DNA from: Beroe forskalii
Lineage: Eukaryota; Ctenophora; Nuda; Beroida; Beroidae
Reading direction: 5' to 3'
Assembly: GCA_011033025.1 (NCBI GenBank)
Contig: WFMF01000025.1
Location: 62,001 to 126,000 of the forward strand
DNA length: 64,000 nucleotides
Below the pieces are notes generated by a model. It was given only the letters and a program-made list of their open reading frames with translations. It had not been told where the DNA came from and searched no databases. Position 1 is the stretch's first letter. Each line of letters begins with the position of its first letter. Below, in pieces: positions 30,954 through 41,838 of the stretch. The position numbers and the translations under genes are program-made.

Positions 30954-32540
30954 GATGCCTACACACCACTCATCTTGGTGTGACTCACTTGGATCCTGCT
31001 GCTCTCAACATTGCATTACCTAAAGGGATCATGTTGGTGTTCAAGTACGGAGTTTGAGAAAAGTCTTGCAGATTGATGTCTTGAAGAAAGATTTCTTTTT
31101 AATTCAAGTATTGAACTTATTTAAAAAGAGTTTATATCAACTATTACAGAATTCCCCTAACCAGGGGCGCCGCGCCGCGCACTCCGTGCGCGTAACCAGG
31201 GTCCTGGTTAGGGCAATTACAGAATAAATCCTTTAATTCACATCGATCTGCAAGACTTTTCTCCAACTTTGGACTTGACCTTTGACATGATTTCTTGAGA
31301 AATACTATGTAAGAACAGCCAAATCCAAACGAGTCACACCTATTCAAAAAACATAACCCATATGTGTGCAGACCGCTCGATTGTTGCTAAACACGTATAT
31401 CCCTGTCTGCGTTGCGCGGCGCGTGTCCCGTAGGGAAGCGCAGCGCGCGTACACACACCTATGCGGGCTTAGGAAGCTCGATTGAAAAAGGGCTCGATAG
31501 AGAAATGCAAAAATTGTGTGCTTTTGACGGAATTTGTATAGAAAGTTGAAGCACGCAGAGGAAATCTGCGCATCTTTATCAAGGCCTCTGTCAATCAAGC
31601 GGTCTGCACACATATATGCGTAAAGCTGCATTTTATTGACTTACCAAGGTCAGGCAGCATTTTAGTGACACATTATTGGATTTAATAATACTATTATAAC
31701 TGGGCATATACTTCTCTTCACCAAGTGTGCTTATTAATTTATTGATGATAGTGTTATGATTCGAAACTGTCAGTTGATATTGTGGAGTAGTTATTTGGCT
31801 TGAATCATAATTGTTACTTTCAATGAAAGACAGCAGTTTTATTAAATATGTGTGAAAGACATCTATTCAGTTTCAATCAGCAGGGGGTCACTGCACTTGA
31901 GGGTGCTACCAGGAGGTGACTGCTGGGGGGTATACCTCATAATATAAAGCTCTCACAATATAAACACCCTGAATGCTGAGGTAGGTATTGGACTGATGAT
32001 TTGGCAATTCTTTTGCATATGTGTGCATACCACTCAATTGACAGAGGCCTCGATAAAGACACATGGATTTCCTGTGCTCACTTTACTAGCACCTTACTAG
32101 CACCTTACTAGTTCTTTTTTATTTTATTATAAGCAGTTGTTTATTTTGGACCAGCATGGTAGGGTCCCCGTATCTTTTAATTTGTTATTATGATAATGGG
32201 CTGTCTGTCTCCCTTTTTTTAATTTTAAATTATTACTTTATTAATTGCTAATTAAATGCTATGTCTCTCATCAACCAAGTATCCAACTATTTAAAATCAC
32301 AATTGTTATATGATCAAAAGAATTTGTGTTTGAATCATGGTGTAATGTGCTACAAAATGTAAATTATTTGTTTTATTAAATTTTTTTGAATTAAAAAGAA
32401 ATCTTTCTTCAAGACATCAATCTGCAAGACTTTTCTCCAACTCCGAACTTGAACACCAACATGATCCCTTGAGGTAATCCAATGTGGAGAGCAGCAGGAT
32501 CTAAGTGAGTCACACCAAGATGAGTGGTGTGCAGGCATCT
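30954..32540. repeat. Inverted arms of about 150 bp, 1.3 kb apart
   Basis: 30954-31103 (gatgcctacacaccactcat ... gaagaaagatttcttttta) recurs as its reverse complement at 32387-32540. A further inverted pair (ctgaggtaggtattggactg, 31977-31996; complement at about 32544-32563) is nested. The phrase cttcaagacatcaatctgca also occurs at 3210-3229 and 46860-46879, so the arms belong to a dispersed family. GC-rich repeats (gccgcgccgcgcactccgtg) flank the left arm at 30908 and 31158. No gene is seen here. Confidence 0.7.
31359..31618. repeat. 260-bp fold-back element
   Basis: Arms catatgtgtgcagaccgct (from 31359) and agcggtctgcacacatatat (to about 31616) are inverted; the middle holds a CG-rich segment. 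A half copy (gcatatgtgtgcataccact) lies at 32016-32035. Confidence 0.75.
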
Positions 32541-32809
32541 TCAGTCCAATACCTACCTCAGCTTTCGGGGTGTTTTATTAAATTATTTGTTTTATTACTT
32601 CAACTTACTATATAAATTCCGTCAAAAGGACACAATTTTGCATGTCTTTATTGAGGCCTTTTTTCAATCCAGCAGTGTCAAAGATATTGTTTCAAAGTTC
32701 AAGTCCAGTGTTGGAGTAAATTCTTGCAGATTGATGTGTTTTAAAAGATTTATTTTTTACCTGTTGATTTATAATAATATATGGCACCTGCATCTTTGGA
32801 TCTTTCTGA

Positions 32810-32925
32810 GTCGATCAAATGAATTGATCAAATGAACTATGCACACAATTGCTGTTTAGCGCAGACATCATTGTAAAAGTGTATTGTGCGTGTTTTTCAT
32901 TTGATCAGTCCATTTGATTGATGCG
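32810..32925. repeat. Hairpin repeat, relative of 27959-28084
   Basis: Same order of elements as the other copy: gtcgatcaaatga, gcacacaatt, CG-containing centre, tgtattgtgcgtg, catttgat. Pairing of the arms is imperfect, so this copy is older or unselected. Confidence 0.65.
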
Positions 32926-32975
32926 GAATGATGAAACCACCTAGGGATTGTCACATTATGTAATCAATTTTTGAC

Positions 32976-34950
32976 ATTTATCCTGAAATACCATTCAGGG
33001 TACACTGGTCCATTTGGAAAGTACAGCTTTGATCAAGTCCTTGCTACGTTTGCTAATGACAGTAAAGCAGAGCTGAAGTTTGTGAGTCTCAAAACCACAG
33101 ATGGAAAGGTATGTGTCAAAGCCCCTGAATGTGATGCCCCATGTTCTGTCTGTAAAAAAGCTGTGCTCAATGGGAGTGGTCCACTGGGTGATGGTATTGT
33201 TTGTTCCCATTGTTCAAAATACTTTCACAATGCGTGTACTCCTTCTCCCTTAGACAAGAAAACTTATAACATTCTCACATGTTCCCCTAGTTATGTTCAA
33301 CTGATTTGTCCCACTTGTATGCCTTTCATTGGCTTCAAAGGTGATAGTGCATCTAATGAAAGCATATTACATTTAAGTTCAGAAATAAATGACATAAAGA
33401 AGTCTGTGGCTGATGTATACTCATTATTAGAAATGCATTGTCAATCTGTTGCTTCTGAAAAAGCTGTTATTAACAGCAATCTCACAATACTTAGCACAGA
33501 GTTGGAGAAGGCAAATTCAAAGATTGATCTGCTTGATGTCTCTGGGACTTGTGAGGCAGTACCTGAACTTTGCAATGAACTGTCTGGCAAGTTGGAAGAG
33601 GTGAGTCGTTCAGTTGCCACAACATTGTCATCAATGGAAAATTCTGTTGATCATGCAGTGGAAAAAGTGTCACAGCTAGAAAGGCTCTCTATAGATGATC
33701 TCACTACAAAAGTTGATGAGGCTGTAAATCACCTGTCTGCTAAAACTCAAGGTTCACCTGCTTCTGATTCTAATTCAAATCTAGATGTTATTAAGGAGTT
33801 GAAATTAGTCCACAAAAAACTTGAAATACAAAATGAGGCCATCAAAATGGACACCTCAGCAATAATAGACAGTTGTGAATCTTTAAAAGACACATCAAGT
33901 TCAGTGTCTGGTGGTAGTATGAGTGATCTTAATGCTTCACTCTGCGACAAAGCTGATCTGACTTCTATCAAAGAAACCTCTGAAAAAATCTTGGAACAGG
34001 TTTCTATGCTGCCCACAGGAATAAAGGCAAGCATGAAATGGGACAAGTTGGAAGAAGCAAAATCTGCTACATATGCTGATGTTGCAAATTCTAGTTCTCA
34101 ATCAAGCACTTCAACATCATCTGCAACTGTTGCCACAGTTACAAAACATGTAACAGCAAATCAACTGAAACAAGACACTAGTAGACTTTGTGATGCAAAA
34201 AAGACCATTGCTATAGATAATGTAATATCATTTGAAAAGTTCATCAAAAAGTCCTATGATACCAAGAAAGAATTCAACAAACATTTTCCAAGAACGAAAA
34301 TTATACAATGTAAACGTACAAGGCATGGGAGCCTGCTTATTGAACTAGAAGATAAAAAGACAGCATTGGATATCATACAGAAATGGAAATCAAATTTTTT
34401 CTCAGTAGATGAAGGAAGAACAAACAAAACCAGAGCAACCTTGCTTGAAAATAGGAACATTAGAGGGATTGTGACCGATGTTGATGTTTCTCTTACTGAC
34501 TCCTCCATACTGGAGGAATTTAAAGAACAATATGGATGGGATGATATCAAGATGAGACGTTTTGTTGATAAGCAGAGTGTTGTGAGGCCTTCTGTTCTTG
34601 TGTATTTCACTAGTGCTGACCAGCTTGAAAAAGCAATACAGAAAGGAATATTTCTAGGAAATGTTTTCTGTGAGATTCGGACATTCGAACCCAAAGCCTC
34701 TGTTACTCAATGTTACAAATGCTATGGTTTTGATCACACTGCTATTTGGTGCCCAAAGAAACAACAAATTTGTCCCTATTGTTCTCAGTCTCACAAACCA
34801 ACAGAATGCTTAATTAGACAGGAGAACAGTGTAGAACAATTCAAATGCCCTAATTGCAAGGAAGACCAATGTCACTCAGCAGTTGACCCATTATGTCCTG
34901 TATATCAAGAAAAGTTCGCATATTCTCAAAGATCTCAACATGGTCATTAA
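32976..34950 (+). CDS. LINE B ORF1: PHD-like finger and CCHC knuckles
   Basis: About 657 residues, open from the element's 5' boundary to TAA at 34948-34950; no upstream ATG, so the N-terminus is truncated. Near residues 57-115 lies a PHD-like finger (CSVCKK, VCSHCSKYFHNAC, CPTC). A long Ser/Lys/Glu-rich, probably coiled-coil middle follows. Near residues 490-590 is an RRM-like region (RGIVTDVDVSLTDSSILEEF), and then zinc knuckles CYKCYGFDHTAIWC, CPYCSQSHKPTEC and CPNC. Such proteins bind element RNA and escort it as nucleoprotein. The stop codon overlaps the ORF2 start in ATGGTCATTAA. Confidence 0.88.
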
Positions 34951-37900
34951 TCCTTATAAGCATGTACCTGTCTGTCAAATAAATGTCAATGGCCTCAGTT
35001 CCCATTCAGAAACATCTCTAGCACACTTCATTGAAAAGCATGATATTGATATCCTCTCACTACAAGAAATAAACTGTAGCAATGAACTTGATTTAAGAAT
35101 TTTCCCTGGTATGTCTACATTCTCTGTAACCTCAGAACGAGGGGTTTCTTTAAGCATTTCAAATTGCTATAATCCTCAAAGGTTGTCACAGTTGGAAGAA
35201 GATGGAGTAGGGATTGTCTATTCTATGATTAGTATTTCTAATCAAGCTCTTGTTGTTGCCTCAGCTTACTGTACCCCTGATGCAAATACAACTGATGGTC
35301 TCACCAAGTTGTTGGAAAACATCAGGAGAGCATGGAAATACTGTCAAAAAATGAAAATAAGTGGACTAGCAGTTTTTGGTGACTTCAATGCTCGGAGTCA
35401 GCAGTGGGGAGATAAGCTGCAAAATCCACGTGGCAAGGCTCTGCTTGAATTTTCTAACAAAAACAACTGCGCTATATCAGCACCTCCTGCAAATTCATTT
35501 GTAATGCAAAATTCAGATGGAACAACTGGTGGCAGTGTGATTGATCTATGTGTTGCCTATGGGAGTGCCATTAAATTGCTTGGAGATTCCTGGATTGATG
35601 ATGCAGATGTACATGAACTCTTCACTGGTGCACCCATAAGAGGACACTTGCCAGTTATACAGCATCTAGTATACCCTCAACAAAATTTACCTTCTGAGAT
35701 GTCTGACCATGTCCAAAGGGTATTCAATTATGAGTGCGCAGACTGGTCTAACTGGTCTTCCCATATTGATGAATCTCTCACTAAATTCCTTGATAATTAT
35801 CAGCAAAAAGACTGTCAACAGAGTGCTACTGAGCTTTATAATATTTTAATTGATGCTGTCAAAGAGGCCTCCAACATGTTCATTCCTTCCAAACAAATGT
35901 GTCATCACTCTAAGCCATACTGGAGTGAAAATCTGTCACAGCTTTCAATCAAGCTTAGAGAAAGTCAAGACCTGTATAAGTTCAAATCAACTATCACTAA
36001 CAAAAAGGCATTTGATAAATCTAAAGATGATTTCAAAAAGGCACTCACAAAAGAAAAAAATGATTGGATCCATGGAAAACTGGAAAAACTTAACACCAAA
36101 GAATCTGTATTATTTTGGAAGCAGTATAAGCGCCTCTTCCTTTCTAGTGATGAAAATTTCATTGGGAATTTGCTCACTGAAGGAGACAATACCAGCCAAA
36201 CTAAGATACTTTCCAGTAACAAAGACAAAGAAAGATTACTGTTTGACACATTCCTCACTGGTAAGCATCTGAAAAATGAAAAATTTGATGAAAAACACTA
36301 TGAAGATATTCAAAATCAATTGAAGAAGATCATATCTAATGACTTTGATGCTGATGCAGATGATCAAGGGGATGCTGATGAAAATTACCTCAATGGTGAG
36401 ATAACACTGAGTGAAGTAACTGCTGCAATAAAAGCTCAGAAAACTACTGGTAAATCCAAAGATGGCGACTTTTTTCATCCAAAAATGCTCAAGTGCTTCA
36501 GTACCAGTTCTTGCAAGTTTCTTGTAGTTCTCTTCAATTGCTGTCTCAAATCTGGAATATGGCCTTGGACATCATCAAATATAACATTCATCAAAAAAGC
36601 TGATAAGAAATCATATCTCTATCCTGGTTCATATCGTCCTATCACCATCAGTCCTTACATTGGGAAAATTATGGAAAGGATTTTGGAATCCCGCATTAAG
36701 GTTCATTGCAAATTAAATAACATTATTGATGATGCACAAGAAGGATTTCTCCCTGGAAGAAACACATCTCGTTACTTGTTCAAAATGTTATCATCCCTCC
36801 ACGAAGCTAAAAGAAGAAAACTTACCACCTTCTTACTCCTAATTGACTTTGAAAAAGCGTTTGATAGTATTCCTATCCCTTGCCTTATCGTAAAACTGTT
36901 TCATCATGGTATCCAAGGGAAAATTCTAAAACTAATTCATTCCCTCTTGACAACAAGATCTGTAAGGCTGAAGTTCAATGGTTATGTGGGTCCAAATCGT
37001 AAGTGTGGGTCTATAGGACTTCCCCAAGGAGCAGTACTATCACCACTGCTCTTCATCATCTATATTTCTGACCTGCTAGGATCAAAAAACCTTCCCATGG
37101 GACTATCAGAATTTACAGAAAGTTTTAAGTATGCAGATGATGGAAGTGTCTCTGTTATAGGTAATAGTGCTGCAGAGTGTGCAAAATCAATGCAGAAAGT
37201 ATGTACTTACATCAACAATTGGTGCAAGCTATGGAGGTTGATTGTAAATTGTGATGAAGGAAAAACAGAAATTGTTATAATACGCCCTAAGAACCGCTCT
37301 GTGGATCTAACACATGCTTCCCCAATATTTGTTGGCAATAAAAAGCTTTGCTATGTATTGAAAAGCAAAGTTTTAGGTGTTACAATTGATGAGAGCTTGA
37401 ACTTTGAAAATCATGCAAATTTGACACTAAGAAATTGCTGGCATGCTTGGTATCGAGTGACTGGCAACACCTCCAGGAAGCAAGGACTAAACAGTGCTAC
37501 TCTATCATTGCTCTTCAAGACAATAGTTCTGACCAAGCTCATGTATGCAGCCCCAATTTGGTTACACAAAAGAAAAGATACTTTCAAAGATCTCTTAGCC
37601 AGAGCTACACTGAAGATTATTGGATCTCAGTTTCACCCACCAAAACAGCTTGGAAGTGTTCTCATTGGCCTCCCACCAGTTTCTGTTATCTTGAAAGTTG
37701 TTACAATAAAGTTTGTCCTAAAGGCTCTCACTCAACAGGATTCATTGACTTCTATGATAATACAAATTGAAGAAACACCTAATCATGAATTTTTCCCTCA
37801 TATCCATGCTACAAAGCTGTTTCTTCTATGGAAGTTCAAACAAAAGGACAGGTTGGTGTACAGCCATCTATCAGAAGTATGTCGTTTACACAGTTACAAA

Positions 37901-38469
37901 CAAATTGTTTTATTTATGATGACCAATTGATGAAACTCTACCAATGCAAAGAATGGGATATCTTATTGAAAGAAGAAATTCATGGGCTTGTCAATTTGGA
38001 TCCATACAGCATTGAGCCATTACACACAAATGAAGAATTAGAATTGTTAGTAGATACCCAAACTATCATGAACTTCCCTCTAGTACAAAGATCTTATTCT
38101 CGGTATCAAAGTAGCATGTTGATGGACTTTTTACATGGGAGATGCCTCCGTTTTCAAAACTTTTTGTATTCTGTTATGAAATATGACAAAGGCTCCCATG
38201 TTCCAATGTGTTTAGAATGTTGCATTATGCCAGATTCAGCATATCACAAACTTTTTGAATGTCAGGAATATTGTGCTGAGGTAATAGCTCTCAGAAATCA
38301 TTTGTCCCCTGTACAAAGACTAGAAGTTAATTTTCATCTTGGAGTGATATTCAGTAATGACATGTCTATTCGAAAATCATTTCTTGATCTTGTTTTGTTA
38401 ATATGCAAGGACTCCTCATTTAAAGATGATTACCTTGTTGCAATGGACACACAAAATGATAATTTATAA
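34940..38469 (+). CDS. LINE B ORF2: endonuclease and reverse transcriptase
   Basis: ATG at 34940-34942 overlaps the ORF1 stop. The N-terminal endonuclease shows VCQINVNGLSSHSE, ILSLQEINC, AVFGDFNARSQQWGD, GSVIDLCVA and APIRGHLPV (AP-endonuclease motifs with N, E, D-N and H). RT: SYRPITISPYIGKIMERILE, LIDFEKAFDSIP (about 36840), GLPQGAVLSPLLF, FKYADDGSV (about 37130). The C-terminus contains CLECCIMPDSAYHKLFEC. One A is missing from the A-run near 37840 compared with the fragment at 10127-10135; this shifts the frame, so residues from 37843 to 38469 are read in a second frame. ORF2 makes the target nick and copies RNA in place. Confidence 0.9.
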
Positions 38470-38980
38470 TGTACTGTATGAGTGTATACTGTATATTTTG
38501 GACTGCTATTTTGTATATTTAGCTACTATTTTATTTCGAAGGTATGGAAGTGAATTAGATTTCAACCTTTTTTTAAACTTTTTACACTTAATTTATTGTT
38601 GGTTGTAAAGCACTGTGTGCTATAGCATAATAGAATGTTATTAATACTTAATTGTTTTATATATTGTTCATTGGGCTCACAATAAGGAGCAGGTTATACT
38701 GTGTGTATAACTAAGTAGATTAATTAATTAATTTTTTGACCGATTTCTACCCCCTCCCCATCGTAATCAAGTTTACAGTAGTTTTATTTGTTACAATAAC
38801 ATGTAACATAATCATTTGGAAACCCCCTCCCCCCTCTAAGTGATTACTGATTACGTAATATGTGAACGATCACCTATTAATTTGATAAAAATGATAATGA
38901 TAAAGATTGAAATTTTATGTCATTTCACAAAATAAACAGACAAAATAATTGACTACTTAAATTATATAACTGAGCACAGG

Positions 38981-41701
38981 ATGTCTGAGTGGGATTCTTG
39001 GGTTGATTTTGTTCTGGGACACACAGCAAACCACTACTATGAAAATGCACCTCCAGATAATGCAGGCACATGGCATATTCACATAGGTGGCCATGATGGT
39101 AAGTTGATGAAAAATGAATCTATTTCATGAAATACTAGCAGGCCCGTTGGGCTCGCTAGATAATACAGAACCAAATACTAAGCTCATAAAAAAATTTATG
39201 AAGGAGCAAATTCGTTGGTTACTTTTAGTATCATGCTGGACTGGGCAAGTTTTGATAATTATGATTTTCGATTGTATGATGAAGTCAAATCTGAAAATTA
39301 AAACCGAGTATCGTACTCATATTGAACGTTGAATTAATCATTGATTCAATGCAAGAGCAGTTTTCCAAGTTCGCAATGTACTATGCCCAAATCCGATTCA
39401 ATTTGATTTTGCTTTTGGCCAATCTTGAATTGCACTAAATTCACATTAATTATTTCCATTTATATTATCATCTCAGCATTGATTTAAATCGACTGAAGTC
39501 TGCCACAGATCTATGAGATGCCATCGGAAATAACCTACACGATGCCAGCCATACCCGTTCTCTATCTTTAGATCTTGAATTTCAAATGAAAAACAGTAAA
39601 CACGTCGTTCTTTTAAACGCTACAACGCAGCAGTCAACAACGTATCAGAAAGCACTCTCATAGAACTGAGCTTAATCTGCACGTGCAGAATGTCTGTATC
39701 CATAGCAACGGTGCGACTTAGCCCGGCTTAGCCTTTGTTTCTCCTGATAAGTTCTTGGCAAGCTCAAATTTAATTGTATACGGCGGCACAAACATTATTC
39801 ACGTGTGACTTTACTTTATGTAATAGATTCCTCTTTGGGAGTGAAATTTGAAATTAACCCTAGACTACAACTGTTTATTCCAAGCTTTAACTTGACTTTT
39901 ATTTCAGGCTCTTGCTATGCTAAATCTGCTGGATTTGACCATGTATTTGAGACCAGTGAAATTGAGAAAATGAGTAGAACTGTGAATGGCGAAGAAACAG
40001 ACATATTCTCTGCACCTCCAAAGGGATTCAGTATTGTTAAGAATGTTCCTGCTACTAGTGATTTCAATGTATTAACAGGTAAGTTAAAGGGGTAGTGCAC
40101 TTGACCAACCTTTTAAACCAACATTATTTTCAGCATTATATTCCTAACTGGGTGGTAAAGTTAACAGGGCTTAAAGATTGTGGACTTAAGTCCACTGCAG
40201 AGTCTGCAGTGGACTTAAGTCCACAATCTTTAAGCCCTGTTAACTGCAGTGCAGACTCCACTCAATTCCACCATAAAGAGTTTTTATGGATTTTAGTGGA
40301 ATCCCAGCAGACTTTTTGAAACTAGGTCAGTGGTGATTCTGCTGTAGGTCCGCTCACAGTCTGCTGTAGACTGGTGAACAGTCCTCCAAAAAAGTCCACC
40401 ACAAATTGAAAAATTCGTGTAAACTCCTCTGCAGATTTAGTGGACTCCATCAGTAAGGCATTTATAGTTTCCCAACCAGAAAACTGTTTATTGTTCAAGG
40501 TCAAAAGCTATTCTCAATGTGTATGTGTGCTCATCAGTTAAAGAGCCTCACCAAGAAGGTAGTAAAAAGGGTTGTGAGGCAAAACTTAGACAGTTTTAAA
40601 TCAACTATAACTCACACTGGTGTCACCTATACATCACACTTTCGTCAACAATACCTCACAGTGGTGTCAACTATTGTACCTTATCCTCAAACTGTTATCA
40701 GGGATGTTTACACTGGTGGCATCCTTACCAATACTGGGTGTTCACGGCAGTTGTTCCTAACTTTGAGCGACGATTGTGGGAGAACCAAAGCAGATAGGCT
40801 TACCAAACTTTGAAAAATGGTTCAAAATGGCTATAAAATAGTGACTAGCTATCCCAGCTGAATTTTTTTTGATGATTTTGTCCCCGTTCACCTAGGGCCT
40901 TGTTTTTTATGTTTTGTTGTGGCTTGTGCTGCAGTATGCGTACGGCGTGTTTATGCTTTTTACATAATTGGTCATAAAATCAAAATGACTTATTGGATCT
41001 TTCTGAAATTTTCACACAGTGTTAATTAGATGTCAGAATTCATCCAACCAAAATTTCAAGGCCCTAGGTGACCGGGAACATGTCGAACTTCTTACGTCCA
41101 GTATGGAAATATTGAAAAAAAATCATCAAAAAAATCAGCTTGGATAGCTAGTCACTATTTTATAGCGATTTTGAACCATTTTTCAAAGTTTGGTAAGCCT
41201 ATCTGCTTCGGTTCTCCCACAATCGTCGCTAAAAGTTAGGAACAACTGCCGTGAACACCCGGTACTTCACATTGTTCTCAATTTTTATTTTTTTTTTATT
41301 TTGAAGGTTTCACTTCTATTCCAACAGCCATACGGCCAATGACAGGAATCGAAGGACTCAAGGGAAATGAAGCCAGTGACGGTTAAGAAAGTGTAATAAT
41401 CCATACTTTCTTCGCCCGAGACTTCGGTTATGATACTCTATTGGTCATACATTGTGAAAGGTACAACTTTGTGAAAATGTACCCTTGATGGGACATTTAG
41501 ACAGCTATGAGCCCCTTGCTCCAATCCTTTATTTCAGGTAAGAGCAAAGCAGCCCCCAGCAGACAGCTTTACGTTGCCAGATGCACTTCAACCCTTGTCG
41601 TGGCTCTAGTGGACATCACTAACTGTAACCGAGGTGTTGAAGGTATTGCCCTCTCTGCAGTTGTTCATGGCATCACTGAGGGGATTAATGCTGGAATCTA
41701 A
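38981..41701 (+). CDS. Profilin-like protein, four exons
   Basis: Exons 38981-39098, 39908-40078, 41307-41381 and 41538-41701, all phase 1 with GT-AG borders, give 175 residues. The start MSEWDSWVDFVLG resembles the N-terminal helix of profilins (W-x-x-Y/W-V-D), and WHIHIGGHDGSCYAKSAGF matches the profilin IIGHDGSVWAQS motif. The C-terminal exon has a strand pair (LYVARCTSTLVVALVDIT) and a final helix (VEGIALSAVVHGITEGI) as in profilins. Profilins bind actin monomers and polyproline in the cytoplasm. At 175 residues it is longer than the usual 125-140; extra length lies in exons 2-3. Identification is by motif and fold order only. It lies between the two duplicated segments and is single copy here. 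A Helitron and a perfect palindrome occupy its introns. Confidence 0.72.
39135..39827 (-). mobile_element. Non-autonomous Helitron in profilin-like intron 1
   Basis: Read on minus, it begins TCTATTACATAAAG and ends with a short hairpin (gagcccaacgggcc) and CTGCTAG, between host A and T. This is the Helitron TC...CTRR pattern with no target duplication. No Rep/helicase is encoded. No empty site is available in the window, so the call is less secure than that at 51554. Confidence 0.55.
40159..40245. repeat. 87-bp perfect palindrome
   Basis: Arms 40159-40201 and 40203-40245 are exact complements over 43 bp with one unpaired G at 40202. The centre is ctgcagagtctgcag. It lies in intron 2 of the profilin-like gene. 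Related words (gcagactccactcaattcca, gcagatttagtggactcca) follow at 40250-40452, so it may be the core of a larger degraded element. Confidence 0.96.
40733..41263. mobile_element. 531-bp MITE with long inverted ends
   Basis: actgggtgttcacggcagtt (40733-40752) pairs with the end at 41244-41263, and inverted similarity continues about 145 bp inward (tatagctagtcactatttta-type words on both sides). No target duplication is clear and there is no coding frame. Located in intron 2 of the profilin-like gene. Confidence 0.8.
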
Positions 41702-41832
41702 ATTATTTAGAGATATTCATCCTCCTCCCACCACTTAGGTTTCAAAAGCAGTCAACTCTAGTTGTGTTATAAGTTATGTATACTTAGATATCAATATCAT
41801 TTATTATTATTTGCTATAACGCCTGTGCATAA

Positions 41833-41838
41833 AATAAA
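41833..41838 (+). terminator. Likely poly(A) signal of profilin-like gene
   Basis: AATAAA about 130 bases after the stop codon, followed by an AT-rich region. Consistent with the 3' end of the upstream gene. Confidence 0.55.

Larger units (their letters stand above)
32976..38732 (+). mobile_element. LINE B, near full-length APE-type non-LTR retrotransposon
   Basis: The element is 5757 bp, with target duplication tttttgac at 32968-32975 and 38733-38740 and an (atta)n 3' tail. It has two overlapping reading frames: a zinc-finger ORF1 and an ORF2 with apurinic-type endonuclease, RT and C-terminal Cys/His motif. No RNase H is seen. This layout fits the CR1/Jockey group. The 5' end is slightly short: ORF1 is open from the very first base without an ATG before its zinc finger. 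Confidence 0.94.
32944..38874. mobile_element. Harbinger-like MITE split by LINE B
   Basis: 32944-32975 carries one end (gggattgtcacattatgtaa) and 38741-38874 the rest, finishing ttacgtaatatgtgaacgat. The halves match the intact MITE at 44413-44576. LINE B with its own 8-bp target duplication lies exactly between them. Confidence 0.82.
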
